A DNA stretch of 40,971 nucleotides, from positions 1 through 40,971 of the forward strand of contig JAJUIU010000032.1 of assembly GCA_029267445.1 (NCBI GenBank), read 5' to 3'. How positions within the stretch are numbered: the stretch's first letter is position 1; every line of letters starts with the position of its first letter. The notes beneath the pieces were generated by a model. The model made no database searches. It saw nothing but the letters and a program-made list of their open reading frames with translations, and had not been told where the DNA came from. The stretch is from Rhodospirillaceae bacterium. GTDB lineage: Bacteria; Pseudomonadota; Alphaproteobacteria; Azospirillales; Azospirillaceae. Shown one piece after another: positions 1-8,404 of the stretch. A program made the translations under genes and the position numbers.

Positions 1-2
1 CC

Positions 3-1637
3 GCCTGGGCCGCACCGGCCGGGGCGGAGACGCCCCGGACGCTGGTCTTCCTGACGGAGGACATCCCGGCCGGGCTGAACTACGACGGTCCGGCCGCCGC
101 GATCGCCACCACCCAGACCGGCTTCGTCAACCTGATGGAGCCGCTGGTGGGCTATGCCAGGGGGCCGGTGAACGGGGAGGGCGTGCAGCTCCTCGACTTC
201 ACGCGGTTCGAGGGACGGCTGGCGGAGAGCTGGTCCTTCGAGCCTGAGACGCTGACCTGGACCTTCCGGCTGCGCAAGGGCGTGAAGAGCTGCGCCGGGA
301 ACGAGCTGACGGCCGACGACGTGGTCTACACCTTCGCCCGGGCCAAGTCGGTCTCGGGTGCCGCCCCCATCGGCTGGTTCCTGTCCGCCGTCGGCTCCAT
401 CGACGGGTTCACGCCGGATGTCTTCACCGACCCGGCCAAGCGGACCCTGGGCGACGAGGTCCGGAAGATCGACGACCACACCGTCACGATCCGGCAGGCC
501 GCACCCAACAAGCTGTTCCTGCCGGCGCTGACGACCTTCGGCATTCTCATCTTCGATTCCAAGGAGGTCCGGCGCCACGCCACCCCGGCGGACCCCTGGG
601 CGCACGACCACGTGAACACGGTGAACGCGCCCGGATTCGGTCCCTACTGCCTGGAGCGCTGGCGCAAGGGCGACGAGATGGTCCTGCGCGCCAATCCGCA
701 TCACTGGGCGGGCAAGCCGCCGATCGAGCGGGTCGTGATCAAGCGCATCCCGCAAAGCTCCAACCGCTTCATCATCCTTCGCATGGGCGAGGCGCATCTG
801 GCGGAGCGTCTGACTCCGCGCGAGCTGGCGCGCCTGCGGGAGGTGGACGGCGTCAAGGTCGTGGGCGTGCGCGGGAACGAGAACCTGTTCGTCCACATGA
901 ACTTCCGCACGCCGCCCTTCGACGATCCGCTGGTGCGACGGGCCGTCGCGGCGGCCATGCCGCGCGACTGGATCGTGAAGAACGGCTATTTCGGGCAGGC
1001 GCAGCCCTGGTACGGGGTGGTGCCCTCCTCCTATCCCGGTTTCGTGGCCGCACCCGACGGGCTGGCGCGCGATCCGGAGCGGGCGCGCGCCCTGCTGGCG
1101 GAGGCCGGATACCCGGACGGGCGCGGGCTGGAGCGGTTCGACGGCGCCTTCCGCCTCGCCTACATCGCGGAGAAGGAGGCGGTGCTGGGACCGATCGCGA
1201 CCGCCATCCGCACGGCCCTGCGCGAAGTCGGCATCCCGGCGGAGCTGGACCCGATCCCCTCCACCCAGTACGGCGACCGCCAGCTGGTGAAGAAGGATCT
1301 GCCCTTCGCCCTGAACGACCAGGAGAAGCCGGTGGTGGTGGACGCCGGCTATGCCGTGCAGCTCTTCTTCGCCTCGCCGGCCGCGGGCGGCGTCAACAAC
1401 ATGGTCAATTACGCGAACGCCGAGGTGGACAGCCTCTGGATCGCCGCCCGCAACGAGCCGGACGAGGCCAGGCGCGCCGCGATGGTCGCGCGCATCCAGG
1501 ACATCCTGCTGGCCGACGTGGCCTGGCTGCCGGTGGTGGAATACCGGACCCAGTGGGCGGCGACGGACCGGCTTTCGGGCTTCACGTGGTACCCGGACAA
1601 CGCGATCCGCTTCGCCGACCTGAGGTTCGCGCCATGA
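3..1637 (+). CDS. ABC transporter substrate-binding protein, family 5 (5'-truncated by window)
   Basis: Periplasmic binding protein for peptides or related solutes, the capture component of a Dpp/Opp/nickel-type importer. The frame is open from base 3 with no start codon before residues that look like the end of a signal peptide (AWAAPAGAETP), so the true start lies upstream; the internal ATG at 135 is not the start. About 544 residues are visible, close to full length. Family 5 features include the N-terminal block with a W-x-F-x-L-R-K-G-V motif (WTFRLRKGV), the ANPHHW segment, and the C-terminal WLPVVEY region. Its stop overlaps the next start (ATGA), so it is coupled to the permease genes. 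The substrate cannot be read from the sequence. Confidence 0.93.
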   Translation, partial: AWAAPAGAETPRTLVFLTEDIPAGLNYDGPAAAIATTQTGFVNLMEPLVGYARGPVNGEGVQLLDFTRFEGRLAESWSFEPETLTWTFRLRKGVKSCAGNELTADDVVYTFARAKSVSGAAPIGWFLSAVGSIDGFTPDVFTDPAKRTLGDEVRKIDDHTVTIRQAAPNKLFLPALTTFGILIFDSKEVRRHATPADPWAHDHVNTVNAPGFGPYCLERWRKGDEMVLRANPHHWAGKPPIERVVIKRIPQSSNRFIILRMGEAHLAERLTPRELARLREVDGVKVVGVRGNENLFVHMNFRTPPFDDPLVRRAVAAAMPRDWIVKNGYFGQAQPWYGVVPSSYPGFVAAPDGLARDPERARALLAEAGYPDGRGLERFDGAFRLAYIAEKEAVLGPIATAIRTALREVGIPAELDPIPSTQYGDRQLVKKDLPFALNDQEKPVVVDAGYAVQLFFASPAAGGVNNMVNYANAEVDSLWIAARNEPDEARRAAMVARIQDILLADVAWLPVVEYRTQWAATDRLSGFTWYPDNAIRFADLRFAP

Positions 1638-2665
1638 TCGGGCGGTTCGTCGTCCGGCGCATCGGCGTGGCGATCGTCCAGCTCGCCGTGCTGGCGGTGG
1701 CGGTGTTCTTCCTCATCCGGCTGCTGCCGGCCGATCCCGTGGCCCGCTTCGTCGGGCTGAACGCGACGCCGGAAGCCTACGCCGCGGCGAAGGCCAACCT
1801 GGGCCTGGACCGGCCCTTGACGGAACAGTTCGCCGCCTTCCTCGGCCTTGCCGGCGACGGGCGGGTGCCGGGGCTGCTGCAGGGCGGGCTCGGCGTCTCC
1901 TGGGTGTCGGGCGCACCGGTGGCGGCGGAGGTGGCCGCCTATCTGCCGGTCACGCTGGAGCTGATCGGACTGGCCTTCCTGGTGGCGATCCTGGTGGGGG
2001 TCCCGGTCGGCGCCTGGGGAGCCCTGAAGCCCGGCGGGGCGGCCGACAAGGGCACCCTGGTCTACGGACTGTTCGCCGGGTCGCAGCCGGAATTCACCTG
2101 GGGCATCGTGTTCATCTTCGTCTTCTTCGTCGGCTTGGGCATCGCACCCGGACCGCTGGGCCGCCTGTCGCCGCTGACGGAGCCGCCCGACGCCATCACC
2201 GGCGCCATGACCGTCGACGCGCTGCTGGCCGGGCGGCCCGACCTGTTCCTGGAGGCGCTGCACTACCTGATGCTGCCGGTGCTGACGCTGGCCTTCGTGC
2301 TGTCGGGTCCGATCATCAAGATGGTGCGGGAGAACACGGGCGCGGCACTGCTGTCGGAGCATGTGCTCTACGCCCGCGCCGCCGGCCTGCCGGCGAGGGT
2401 GGTCGCCCGCGACGCGCTGCGGGCCGCCTTCGCGCCCAGCATGACCCTGATCGGCGTGCTGTTCGGGTTCATGCTCGGGGGGGCCGTGCTGGTGGAGAGC
2501 ATGTTCTCCCTGGGCGGCCTCGGCCAGTACGCGATCCGCTCCATCCTCGCCTTCGACTATCCGGCCATCCAGGGCGTGGTGCTGGTGATCTCCGCCATCT
2601 CGCTCGCCGTGTACCTGATCCTGGACGTGGCCCACGCCATGCTCGACCCGCGGGTGACGCTATGA
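1634..2665 (+). CDS. ABC transporter permease, DppB/OppB type
   Basis: Inner-membrane permease of 343 residues, the first of two membrane subunits of the importer. The N-terminus is a typical DppB start (cytoplasmic Arg-rich MIGRFVVRRIG, then a long hydrophobic helix and the LLPADPVARFVG segment). Five to six further hydrophobic segments follow, with the cytoplasmic EAA-like loop around ARAAGLPARVVARDAL and the closing LGGLGQYAIRSILAFDYP block common in the family. The start at 1634 overlaps the preceding stop by four bases, and the gene ends in the same ATGA overlap with the next permease. A longer reading from 1553 would run deep into the upstream gene and is rejected. Confidence 0.94.
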   Translation: MIGRFVVRRIGVAIVQLAVLAVAVFFLIRLLPADPVARFVGLNATPEAYAAAKANLGLDRPLTEQFAAFLGLAGDGRVPGLLQGGLGVSWVSGAPVAAEVAAYLPVTLELIGLAFLVAILVGVPVGAWGALKPGGAADKGTLVYGLFAGSQPEFTWGIVFIFVFFVGLGIAPGPLGRLSPLTEPPDAITGAMTVDALLAGRPDLFLEALHYLMLPVLTLAFVLSGPIIKMVRENTGAALLSEHVLYARAAGLPARVVARDALRAAFAPSMTLIGVLFGFMLGGAVLVESMFSLGGLGQYAIRSILAFDYPAIQGVVLVISAISLAVYLILDVAHAMLDPRVTL

Positions 2666-3561
2666 GCGCCGAGATCATGGCCCGGCCGGAGATGGCGCGC
2701 GGCGGCGGGGCCGCGGCCGGCGCCTTGTTCCGGATCGGGGCGGGGATCGTCGGGCTCATGATCGCGCTGGCGGCGGTCGGGCCCTGGATCGTCCCTTACG
2801 ATCCCTATACGGCCACCGAGGTCGTCTCCCAGCCGCCACCCCCGCTCCTGCAATGGCCGGGGCTGCTGATCGACACGTTGTTCCGGGGCGCTCCGGCGCC
2901 GCACTGGTTCGGCACCGACGCGTCGGGACTGGACGTGTTCAGCCGGACCATCGTCGCCGCGCGCACGGACCTCGTCATCGCGCTGGCCGCCAACGCGCTC
3001 AGCTTCGGGATCGGCGTCACGCTGGGCGTGGTCGCCGGCTACTACCGCAACTTCGCGACCGAGGCGCTGATGCGCCTGTCGGACCTGCTGCAGAGCTTCC
3101 CGGTCTTTATCACCGCCATGATCCTGGTGGCGCTGGCCGGGCGGAGCTGGGGCAACATCATCCTGGCGCTGACGCTGCTTTACGCGCCGATTTACCTGCG
3201 CCTGACGCGGGCCGAGGTGCTGACCCTGCGGGAGCGGGGCTTCATCGAGGCCGCACGGGCCGCCGGGGTGCCCGACTGGTCGATAGCACTCCGCCACGTG
3301 CTGCCCAACGCGCTCCGGCCGGCGCTGGTGCAGTCCTCCGTGACGGTCGGCTTCGCCATCCTGCTGACGGCGGGCCTCAGCTTCGTCGGTGCCGGCGTGC
3401 GTCCGCCCACGCCCGAATGGGGGCTGATGATCGCCACCGGTGCGGGACAGATCGTGCTGGGCGATTGGTGGCCGAGCCTGTTCCCCGGGATCGCCGTGTC
3501 GCTGACCGTGTTCGGCTTCGCCGCCCTGGGGCACGCGCTGGAGCGCCGCCATGCTGGCTGA
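2662..3561 (+). CDS. ABC transporter permease, DppC/OppC type
   Basis: Second membrane subunit of the importer, 299 residues. It has the DppC layout: one N-terminal helix (about residues 22-45), a periplasmic segment containing HWFGTDASGLDVFSR (the family signature before helix 2), then five helices. The EAA loop EAARAAGVPDWSIALRHVLP, which contacts the ATPase, is well preserved, as is the LSFVGAGVRPPTPEWGLM segment. The start codon overlaps the dppB-like stop (ATGA) and its 3' end overlaps the ATPase gene by 11 bases, so the genes form a single translationally coupled operon. Confidence 0.94.
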   Translation: MSAEIMARPEMARGGGAAAGALFRIGAGIVGLMIALAAVGPWIVPYDPYTATEVVSQPPPPLLQWPGLLIDTLFRGAPAPHWFGTDASGLDVFSRTIVAARTDLVIALAANALSFGIGVTLGVVAGYYRNFATEALMRLSDLLQSFPVFITAMILVALAGRSWGNIILALTLLYAPIYLRLTRAEVLTLRERGFIEAARAAGVPDWSIALRHVLPNALRPALVQSSVTVGFAILLTAGLSFVGAGVRPPTPEWGLMIATGAGQIVLGDWWPSLFPGIAVSLTVFGFAALGHALERRHAG

Positions 3562-5338
3562 GACTGCAAGCACCGTCCTGGCGGCACGTGGGCTGACCGT
3601 GGCCTCCCCCGGCGGACGCGCGGTGGTGGACGGGGCCGACCTCGACCTCCGGTCGGGGGAGATCGTCGGCCTGACGGGTCCGAGCGGTGCCGGCAAATCC
3701 ACGCTCGCCTTCGCCCTGCTGGGGCTGGCGCGCGCACCGTTCTCCCTCGCCGGCGGGCAGGTCCTGATCGGCGGGCGCGACCTGCTGTCCCTCCCGGAGG
3801 AGGCGGCGCGCGCGGTCCGCGGCCGCGACATCGGGCTGATCGTCCAGAACCCGCGCGCGGCCCTGCACCCGATGCTGGACGTCGGGCGGCAGATCGGCCG
3901 CATCTGGCGCACCCACACCGGCGGCGACGCGCGGGCGGCGCGCGACCGGGCGGTGGAGATGCTGCGCCTGGTGGGGATCAACGATCCGGACCGCCGGGCC
4001 GCCGCCTTCGCGCACGAGCTGTCCGGCGGCATGGCGCAGCGCGTGCTGATCGCCGCCGCCCTGGCGGCCGACCCCGCCATCCTGGTGGCGGACGAGCCGA
4101 CGAGCGGTCTGGATGTGACGGTGCAGGCGCAGTTCCTGGACATGATGTGGCGGGCGGCGAAGGACCGGGGCACCGCCATGCTGCTGGTGACGCAGGAGCC
4201 GGGCGTGCTCGCCAACTACTGCGACCGGGTCCTGACGATGGAGGCCGGCCGCATCGTCGCGGACCGGCCCACCCGCGCCCATTTCGCCGGCCGGGCGGTG
4301 ACGGCGCGGGCCACCATCCGCAGCCTGCCCGAAGCGGCCGCGGCCCCCGTGGTCACGGCCGTGTCCCTGTCCAAGCGCTTCCCCCTGCGCGACGGCAAGG
4401 CCGTGCATGCCGTGGACGACCTCACGCTGTCCATCCGGCCGGGCGAGGCGGTGGGGCTGGTGGGGGAGTCGGGCTCCGGCAAGACCACGGCCGGGCGGTG
4501 CCTGCTGCGCCTGATCGAACCGACGGCCGGCCGGGTCACGCTCGCGGGCCGGGATTTGTCCACCCTGTCGGCGGGCGACCTGCGGCGGCTGCGGGCGAAG
4601 GCGCAGATCGTACGGCAGGACCCGTTCGACAGCTTCGATCCGCGCTGGAGGCTGGGCCGGTCGCTGCGGGAACCGCTGGACGTGCACCGCCCGGACATGG
4701 ACGCCGTCGCCAAGGCGGCACGGGTGGCGGAACTGATCCGCCTGGTCGGGTGCGAGCCCGCCGTGGCGGAGGCGCGGCCGCGCGACCTTGCCGCCGGGAT
4801 GCTCCAGCGCCTCGCCATCGCGCGGGCGCTGGCGACGGAGCCCGCCTTCATCGTCCTGGACGAACCCACCAGCGTGCTGACCCCGGACGCGCGCCGGGAG
4901 ATCGTGGCCCTGCTGCGGCGCCTCCAGGACGAGCTGGGGGTCGCCTACCTGTTCATCTCCCACGACCTGACCACGGTCGCCGCCCTCTGCCACCGGGTGG
5001 TGGTCATGTATCTGGGCCAGATCGTGGAGGAGGGGACGACGGCCGCCATATTCGACGATCCGCGCCACCCCTACACCCGCGCCCTGATCGCCGCCCATCT
5101 GGACGAGGATCCGGCGAACCGCCGGGTGGACCGGCCGCAGCCGGACCGGGTGGAGGGGGAGATTCCCAGCCCCATCGACCTGCCGACGGGCTGCTACCTC
5201 GCCTCGCGCTGCCCCATGGCGCTCGACCGCTGCGGGACGGAACGGCAGGCGCTGGCGCCGCTCGCGGGGGACCGCACCGTCCGTTGCTGGCGGGCGGCGG
5301 AACTGGATACCGACAACGAGGTCCGGCATGCACTCTGA
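3551..5338 (+). CDS. Fused double-ATPase subunit of peptide-type ABC importer (DppD-DppF fusion)
   Basis: Drives the importer by ATP hydrolysis; 595 residues hold two nucleotide-binding domains in tandem. Domain 1: Walker A GPSGAGKST (43-51), signature LSGGM (158-162), Walker B ending DEPTSGLD. Domain 2: Walker A GESGSGKTT (from 305), Walker B VLDEPTS, switch His471 (ISHDL), then the oligopeptide C-terminal extension with HPYTRAL and the cysteines of GCYLASRCPMALDRC. Two oddities are visible. The switch histidine of domain 1 is Gln215 (VTQEP instead of xSHD), and the domain 2 signature is LAAGM (413-417) with D-loop SVLT instead of SALD. This suggests unequal ATP sites, as in other heterodimeric exporters and importers. 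It overlaps both neighbours by 11 bases. Confidence 0.94.
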   Translation: MLAETASTVLAARGLTVASPGGRAVVDGADLDLRSGEIVGLTGPSGAGKSTLAFALLGLARAPFSLAGGQVLIGGRDLLSLPEEAARAVRGRDIGLIVQNPRAALHPMLDVGRQIGRIWRTHTGGDARAARDRAVEMLRLVGINDPDRRAAAFAHELSGGMAQRVLIAAALAADPAILVADEPTSGLDVTVQAQFLDMMWRAAKDRGTAMLLVTQEPGVLANYCDRVLTMEAGRIVADRPTRAHFAGRAVTARATIRSLPEAAAAPVVTAVSLSKRFPLRDGKAVHAVDDLTLSIRPGEAVGLVGESGSGKTTAGRCLLRLIEPTAGRVTLAGRDLSTLSAGDLRRLRAKAQIVRQDPFDSFDPRWRLGRSLREPLDVHRPDMDAVAKAARVAELIRLVGCEPAVAEARPRDLAAGMLQRLAIARALATEPAFIVLDEPTSVLTPDARREIVALLRRLQDELGVAYLFISHDLTTVAALCHRVVVMYLGQIVEEGTTAAIFDDPRHPYTRALIAAHLDEDPANRRVDRPQPDRVEGEIPSPIDLPTGCYLASRCPMALDRCGTERQALAPLAGDRTVRCWRAAELDTDNEVRHAL

Positions 5339-6944
5339 GGCGGATTACATCGTCGTCGGCGCGGGCTCCGCCGGGTGCCTGCTGGCGAACCGGCTTTCGG
5401 CCGATCCGGGCGTGCGCGTCCTGCTGCTGGAGGCCGGGGGCCGGGACTGGAACCCCCTGATCCGAATCCCGCTGGTCGCCGGCCTGCTCTACTACATGCC
5501 GTCCCTGAACTGGGGCTACGAGACGGAGGCGCAGGAAGGGCTGGACGGCCGCAGGCTGGTATGGCCGCGCGGCAAGGTGCTGGGCGGGTCCACCGCCATC
5601 AACGGCATGATGCACATCCGCGGCCATGCCAGCGACTATGACCACTGGCGCCAGCTGGGGCTCACGGGCTGGTCCTACGAGGACGTGCTGCCCCATTTCC
5701 GGGCGTTCGAGCGCAATGTCAGCCATCCCGGGAACGATGCGTGGCACGGCCGCATGGGCGAGCTGCACACGGAGCAGGCGCGCGGCGCCCACCCGATCTA
5801 CGAGGCGTGGCTCGCCAGTGCCAAGGCCGCCGGGTTCACGGCGAACGACGACTTCAACGGCCCGGATCAGGAGGGTGTGGGCCTCTACGATTTCAACATC
5901 GAGAACGGGCACCGCGTCTCCGCCGCCACGGCCTTCCTGGCACCCGTCCGGCACCGGCGCAATCTCGTGGTGGAGACCGGCGTGCAGGTGGAGCGGCTGG
6001 TCTTCCAGGGGCGGCGCTGCACGGGTGTGGCCGTGACCCGGGACGGCCGTGCCGTGACGCTGACGGCACGGCGGGAGGTGATCCTGGCCGCCGGGGCCGT
6101 GAATTCCCCGCAGCTGCTCCAGCTTTCCGGGATCGGCGACGCGGCGCTGCTGCGCGAACTGGGCCTCGATGTGCTGGTGGACCGGCCAGACGTGGGCCGC
6201 AACCTGCAGGACCATCTCGGCATCTACGTGCAGCACAAGTGCCTGCAGCCGGTGACGCTCTACGGCCTGATGCGGCCGGACCGTGCGGTGACGGCGGGGC
6301 TGTCGGCCCTGTTCCTGCGGCGGGGCCCCGCCACGTCCATCCCGCTGGAGGCGGGCGGCTTCCTGAAGACCCGGCCGGAACTGGACCTGCCGGACGTGCA
6401 CGTCACCGTGGTCCCCGGCCTGTCGCTGGCGACGACGCAGCTCGGGCAGATGCAGCACGGCTTCCTCACCAACGTCTACCAGCTCCGCCCGGAAAGCCGG
6501 GGCAGCGTGGCGATCGTCTCCGCCGACCCGCGCGTGAAGCCCGTGATCCGGCCCAACTACCTGTCGGCCGCGACCGACGTGCGCTGCCTGCGCGACGGGG
6601 TGCGGCTGGTCCGGCGGATCGTCGGGCAGGCGCCGCTGGATGGCTTCCGGGGTGACGAGCTGTCGCCGGGTGCCGCCGTGGCGGACGATGCGGCCATCGA
6701 CGCCTGGGTGCGCGCGACGGCCAACACGATCTTCCACCCGGTCGGCACCTGCCGCATGGGGGCCGACGACGGTGCGGTGCTCGACGCGGAGCTGCGCGTG
6801 CGCGGCGTGGAGGGGCTGCGGGTTGCGGACGCCTCCGTCATGCCCACCATCATCGGCGGCAACACCAGCGCCCCGACGATGATGATCGCGGAGAAGGCGG
6901 CCGCCATGATCCTGGGTCCCGAACGACAGGGAGTGGCGGCCTGA
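5328..6944 (+). CDS. GMC-family FAD-dependent oxidoreductase (choline/alcohol dehydrogenase-like)
   Basis: Flavoprotein of 538 residues that would oxidise an alcohol group. The N-terminal FAD-binding motif VVGAGSAGCLLANRL starts at residue 9. The first GMC signature lies around GKVLGGSTAINGMMHIRG. The second is around GAVNSPQLLQLSGIG. The C-terminal catalytic His is in FHPVGTCRMG (about residue 470), followed by VADASVMPTIIGGNT. The length matches BetA-like enzymes, but the context does not fit betaine synthesis: no betB or betI is nearby, and the gene is fused by an 11-base overlap to the importer ATPase. The likely role is oxidation of the imported solute or a breakdown product; the substrate is unknown. 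Confidence 0.92.
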   Translation: MHSEADYIVVGAGSAGCLLANRLSADPGVRVLLLEAGGRDWNPLIRIPLVAGLLYYMPSLNWGYETEAQEGLDGRRLVWPRGKVLGGSTAINGMMHIRGHASDYDHWRQLGLTGWSYEDVLPHFRAFERNVSHPGNDAWHGRMGELHTEQARGAHPIYEAWLASAKAAGFTANDDFNGPDQEGVGLYDFNIENGHRVSAATAFLAPVRHRRNLVVETGVQVERLVFQGRRCTGVAVTRDGRAVTLTARREVILAAGAVNSPQLLQLSGIGDAALLRELGLDVLVDRPDVGRNLQDHLGIYVQHKCLQPVTLYGLMRPDRAVTAGLSALFLRRGPATSIPLEAGGFLKTRPELDLPDVHVTVVPGLSLATTQLGQMQHGFLTNVYQLRPESRGSVAIVSADPRVKPVIRPNYLSAATDVRCLRDGVRLVRRIVGQAPLDGFRGDELSPGAAVADDAAIDAWVRATANTIFHPVGTCRMGADDGAVLDAELRVRGVEGLRVADASVMPTIIGGNTSAPTMMIAEKAAAMILGPERQGVAA

Positions 6945-7147
6945 GGAGGATCGCGGCCGCCTGGACATGACCGTCGTACACCGAAGCTTACGACGAGGGC
7001 TCGGTTCCCTTCGCCCGCCCAACCTCTCCTGAAAGGCTTACGGGCCTGATCCAAAGCCGAAATCGCGCGTCAGGCGGCGACATCGCTCGGCCCGATTCCG
7101 CGACCCACCGAACCAGTTTGCGGATGTCTGCTGAATGCCTGGAAAGA

Positions 7148-7224
<77 letters not shown>

Positions 7225-7275
7225 ATGCCGACGCGGGAGCGGCCGGCAGATCGCGGCGTCCCGAACGTGGCCGGG

Positions 7276-7304
7276 ACCATAGCGCATCGGTCGCGGCCTT
7301 GCAA
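7276..7304 (-). promoter_or_regulatory. Sigma-70-like promoter of the tRNA-Arg gene
   Basis: On the minus strand TTGCAA (7299-7304) and TATGGT (7276-7281) are separated by exactly 17 bases. They match four of six consensus positions each and lie about 50 bases upstream of the tRNA 5' end. The spacing and position are what one expects for a tRNA promoter; the assignment rests on pattern only. Confidence 0.5.
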
Positions 7305-7343
7305 AGCGTCGATTTGCGCACTCCGCCGGCGCGGAAGAGGCGG

Positions 7344-7946
7344 TCAGGCCGGATGTCCGTCCGGCGGGTCGGCGGCATCGGGATAGCGGATGGCCACCAC
7401 CTCGATCTCCTCCACGCCGGCGGGCGTACGCAGGGTGACGAGGTCGCCGGTCCTGGACTTCAGCAGGGCGCGGGCGACGGGGGCGACCCAGCTGACGCGG
7501 GGCGGATCGCCCGGTGCCCGGAAATCCTCACCCGTCTCGTCGATGCCGACGATGGTGATGGTGACCTCCGTCCCATCCTCCCGCGCGTAGGTGACGGTGG
7601 CGCCGAAGAAGCACTGGTCGCGGCGCGGCTGGCGCGCGGGGTCCACCACCTCCGCCTTCTCAAGGCGCTTGGTCAGGAAGCGGACGCGGCGGTCGATCTC
7701 CCGCAGGCGCTTCTTTCCGTAGATGTAGTCGCCGTTCTCCGACCGGTCGCCGTTGCCGGCGGCCCAGGACACAACCTCCACCACCTTGGGACGCTCGACC
7801 CGTAGCAGGTGGCGCAGCTCCGTCTGCAGCTTCGCGTGCCCGGCCGGCGTCATGTAGTTCTTCGCACCTGCCGGGATGGGTGGGGCGCCCGCCTCGTCGT
7901 CATCGCTCTCGGCCGAGGGTGCGCCGCTTCGGGGGGCCGGGCGCAT
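7344..7946 (-). CDS. greB: Transcription elongation factor GreB-type
   Basis: Stimulates RNA cleavage by backtracked RNA polymerase. The 200-residue protein has the GreA/GreB plan: an N-terminal coiled coil (about 32-105) with the acidic tip in GDRSENGDYIYGKKRLREID, where the tip acidic residues and the GreB-like YGKKRLREIDRRVRFLTKRLE run are intact, then a C-terminal FKBP-like domain (VTYAREDGTEVTITIVG to RTGDLVTLRTPAGVEEIEV). The SWVAPVARALLKSRTGD segment is typical of GreB. About 30 extra residues rich in Asp, Ala and Pro precede the usual start, and an internal Met at the YMTPAGHAKL segment is an alternative start. Three bases separate it from the small upstream gene, so the two are cotranscribed. 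Confidence 0.93.
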   Translation of the reverse strand: MRPAPRSGAPSAESDDDEAGAPPIPAGAKNYMTPAGHAKLQTELRHLLRVERPKVVEVVSWAAGNGDRSENGDYIYGKKRLREIDRRVRFLTKRLEKAEVVDPARQPRRDQCFFGATVTYAREDGTEVTITIVGIDETGEDFRAPGDPPRVSWVAPVARALLKSRTGDLVTLRTPAGVEEIEVVAIRYPDAADPPDGHPA

Positions 7947-7949
7947 CGG

Positions 7950-8204
7950 TCAGCCCCCGCCCTCGTCGGCCTCCGGCACCAGTTCGGTCCGCCGCGCCAC
8001 GCGGGGGCCCTGCATGGCGCCAAGCGCCTCGCGCGCCAGCCCCTTCAGCCGGTCGCGCAGCCGTTCGATCTCCACGGCGGCGGATTCGTAGTCCTCGATC
8101 AGTCCGCCAACCAGGGTGGTCGGATCGTCCGCATGGTCGGGATAGCGGTCGCGGGCCTTGGCGGCGCGGCGGCGCAGGCGCTCGACGATGTCCTCGTCCG
8201 ACAT
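7950..8204 (-). CDS. Small charged alpha-helical protein of unknown function upstream of greB
   Basis: Encodes 84 residues, MSDEDIVERLRRRAAKA at the N-terminus, predicted to be largely helical with a heptad-like stretch (ESAAVEIERLRDRLKGL, about 45-61) and an acidic C-terminal end (EADEGGG). The start at 8204 is chosen because a GGGGA ribosome site precedes it by about five bases; an upstream extension in frame to 8393 has atypical composition and overlaps the divergent promoter region. No enzymatic motif is seen. Its close linkage to greB suggests cotranscription, not a shared function. Confidence 0.7.
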   Translation of the reverse strand: MSDEDIVERLRRRAAKARDRYPDHADDPTTLVGGLIEDYESAAVEIERLRDRLKGLAREALGAMQGPRVARRTELVPEADEGGG

Positions 8205-8404
8205 GGGGTCCCCGGATGCAGCGGTGATGGTCCGCTTAAAGCACCGGCGGCGCCCCCATGCCAGCCAAAAACGCCGGAGGCGGTGCCGCGCCCGGCTGTC
8301 TGCGGACGCGGAATCGGTAGGCAGCCTGCGCGGCTGCACCCCTGGCGCCGCCCGCGCTAGGGTCGGGTCCGGTCGGAACGAGGCGGCGGACACCGGGAGC
8401 GCCC

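Noticed and set aside
5328-6944. Choline dehydrogenase BetA with betaine synthesis role
   Set aside because: Family match is to GMC oxidoreductases in general; there is no betaine aldehyde dehydrogenase, BetI or choline transporter of the usual type nearby.
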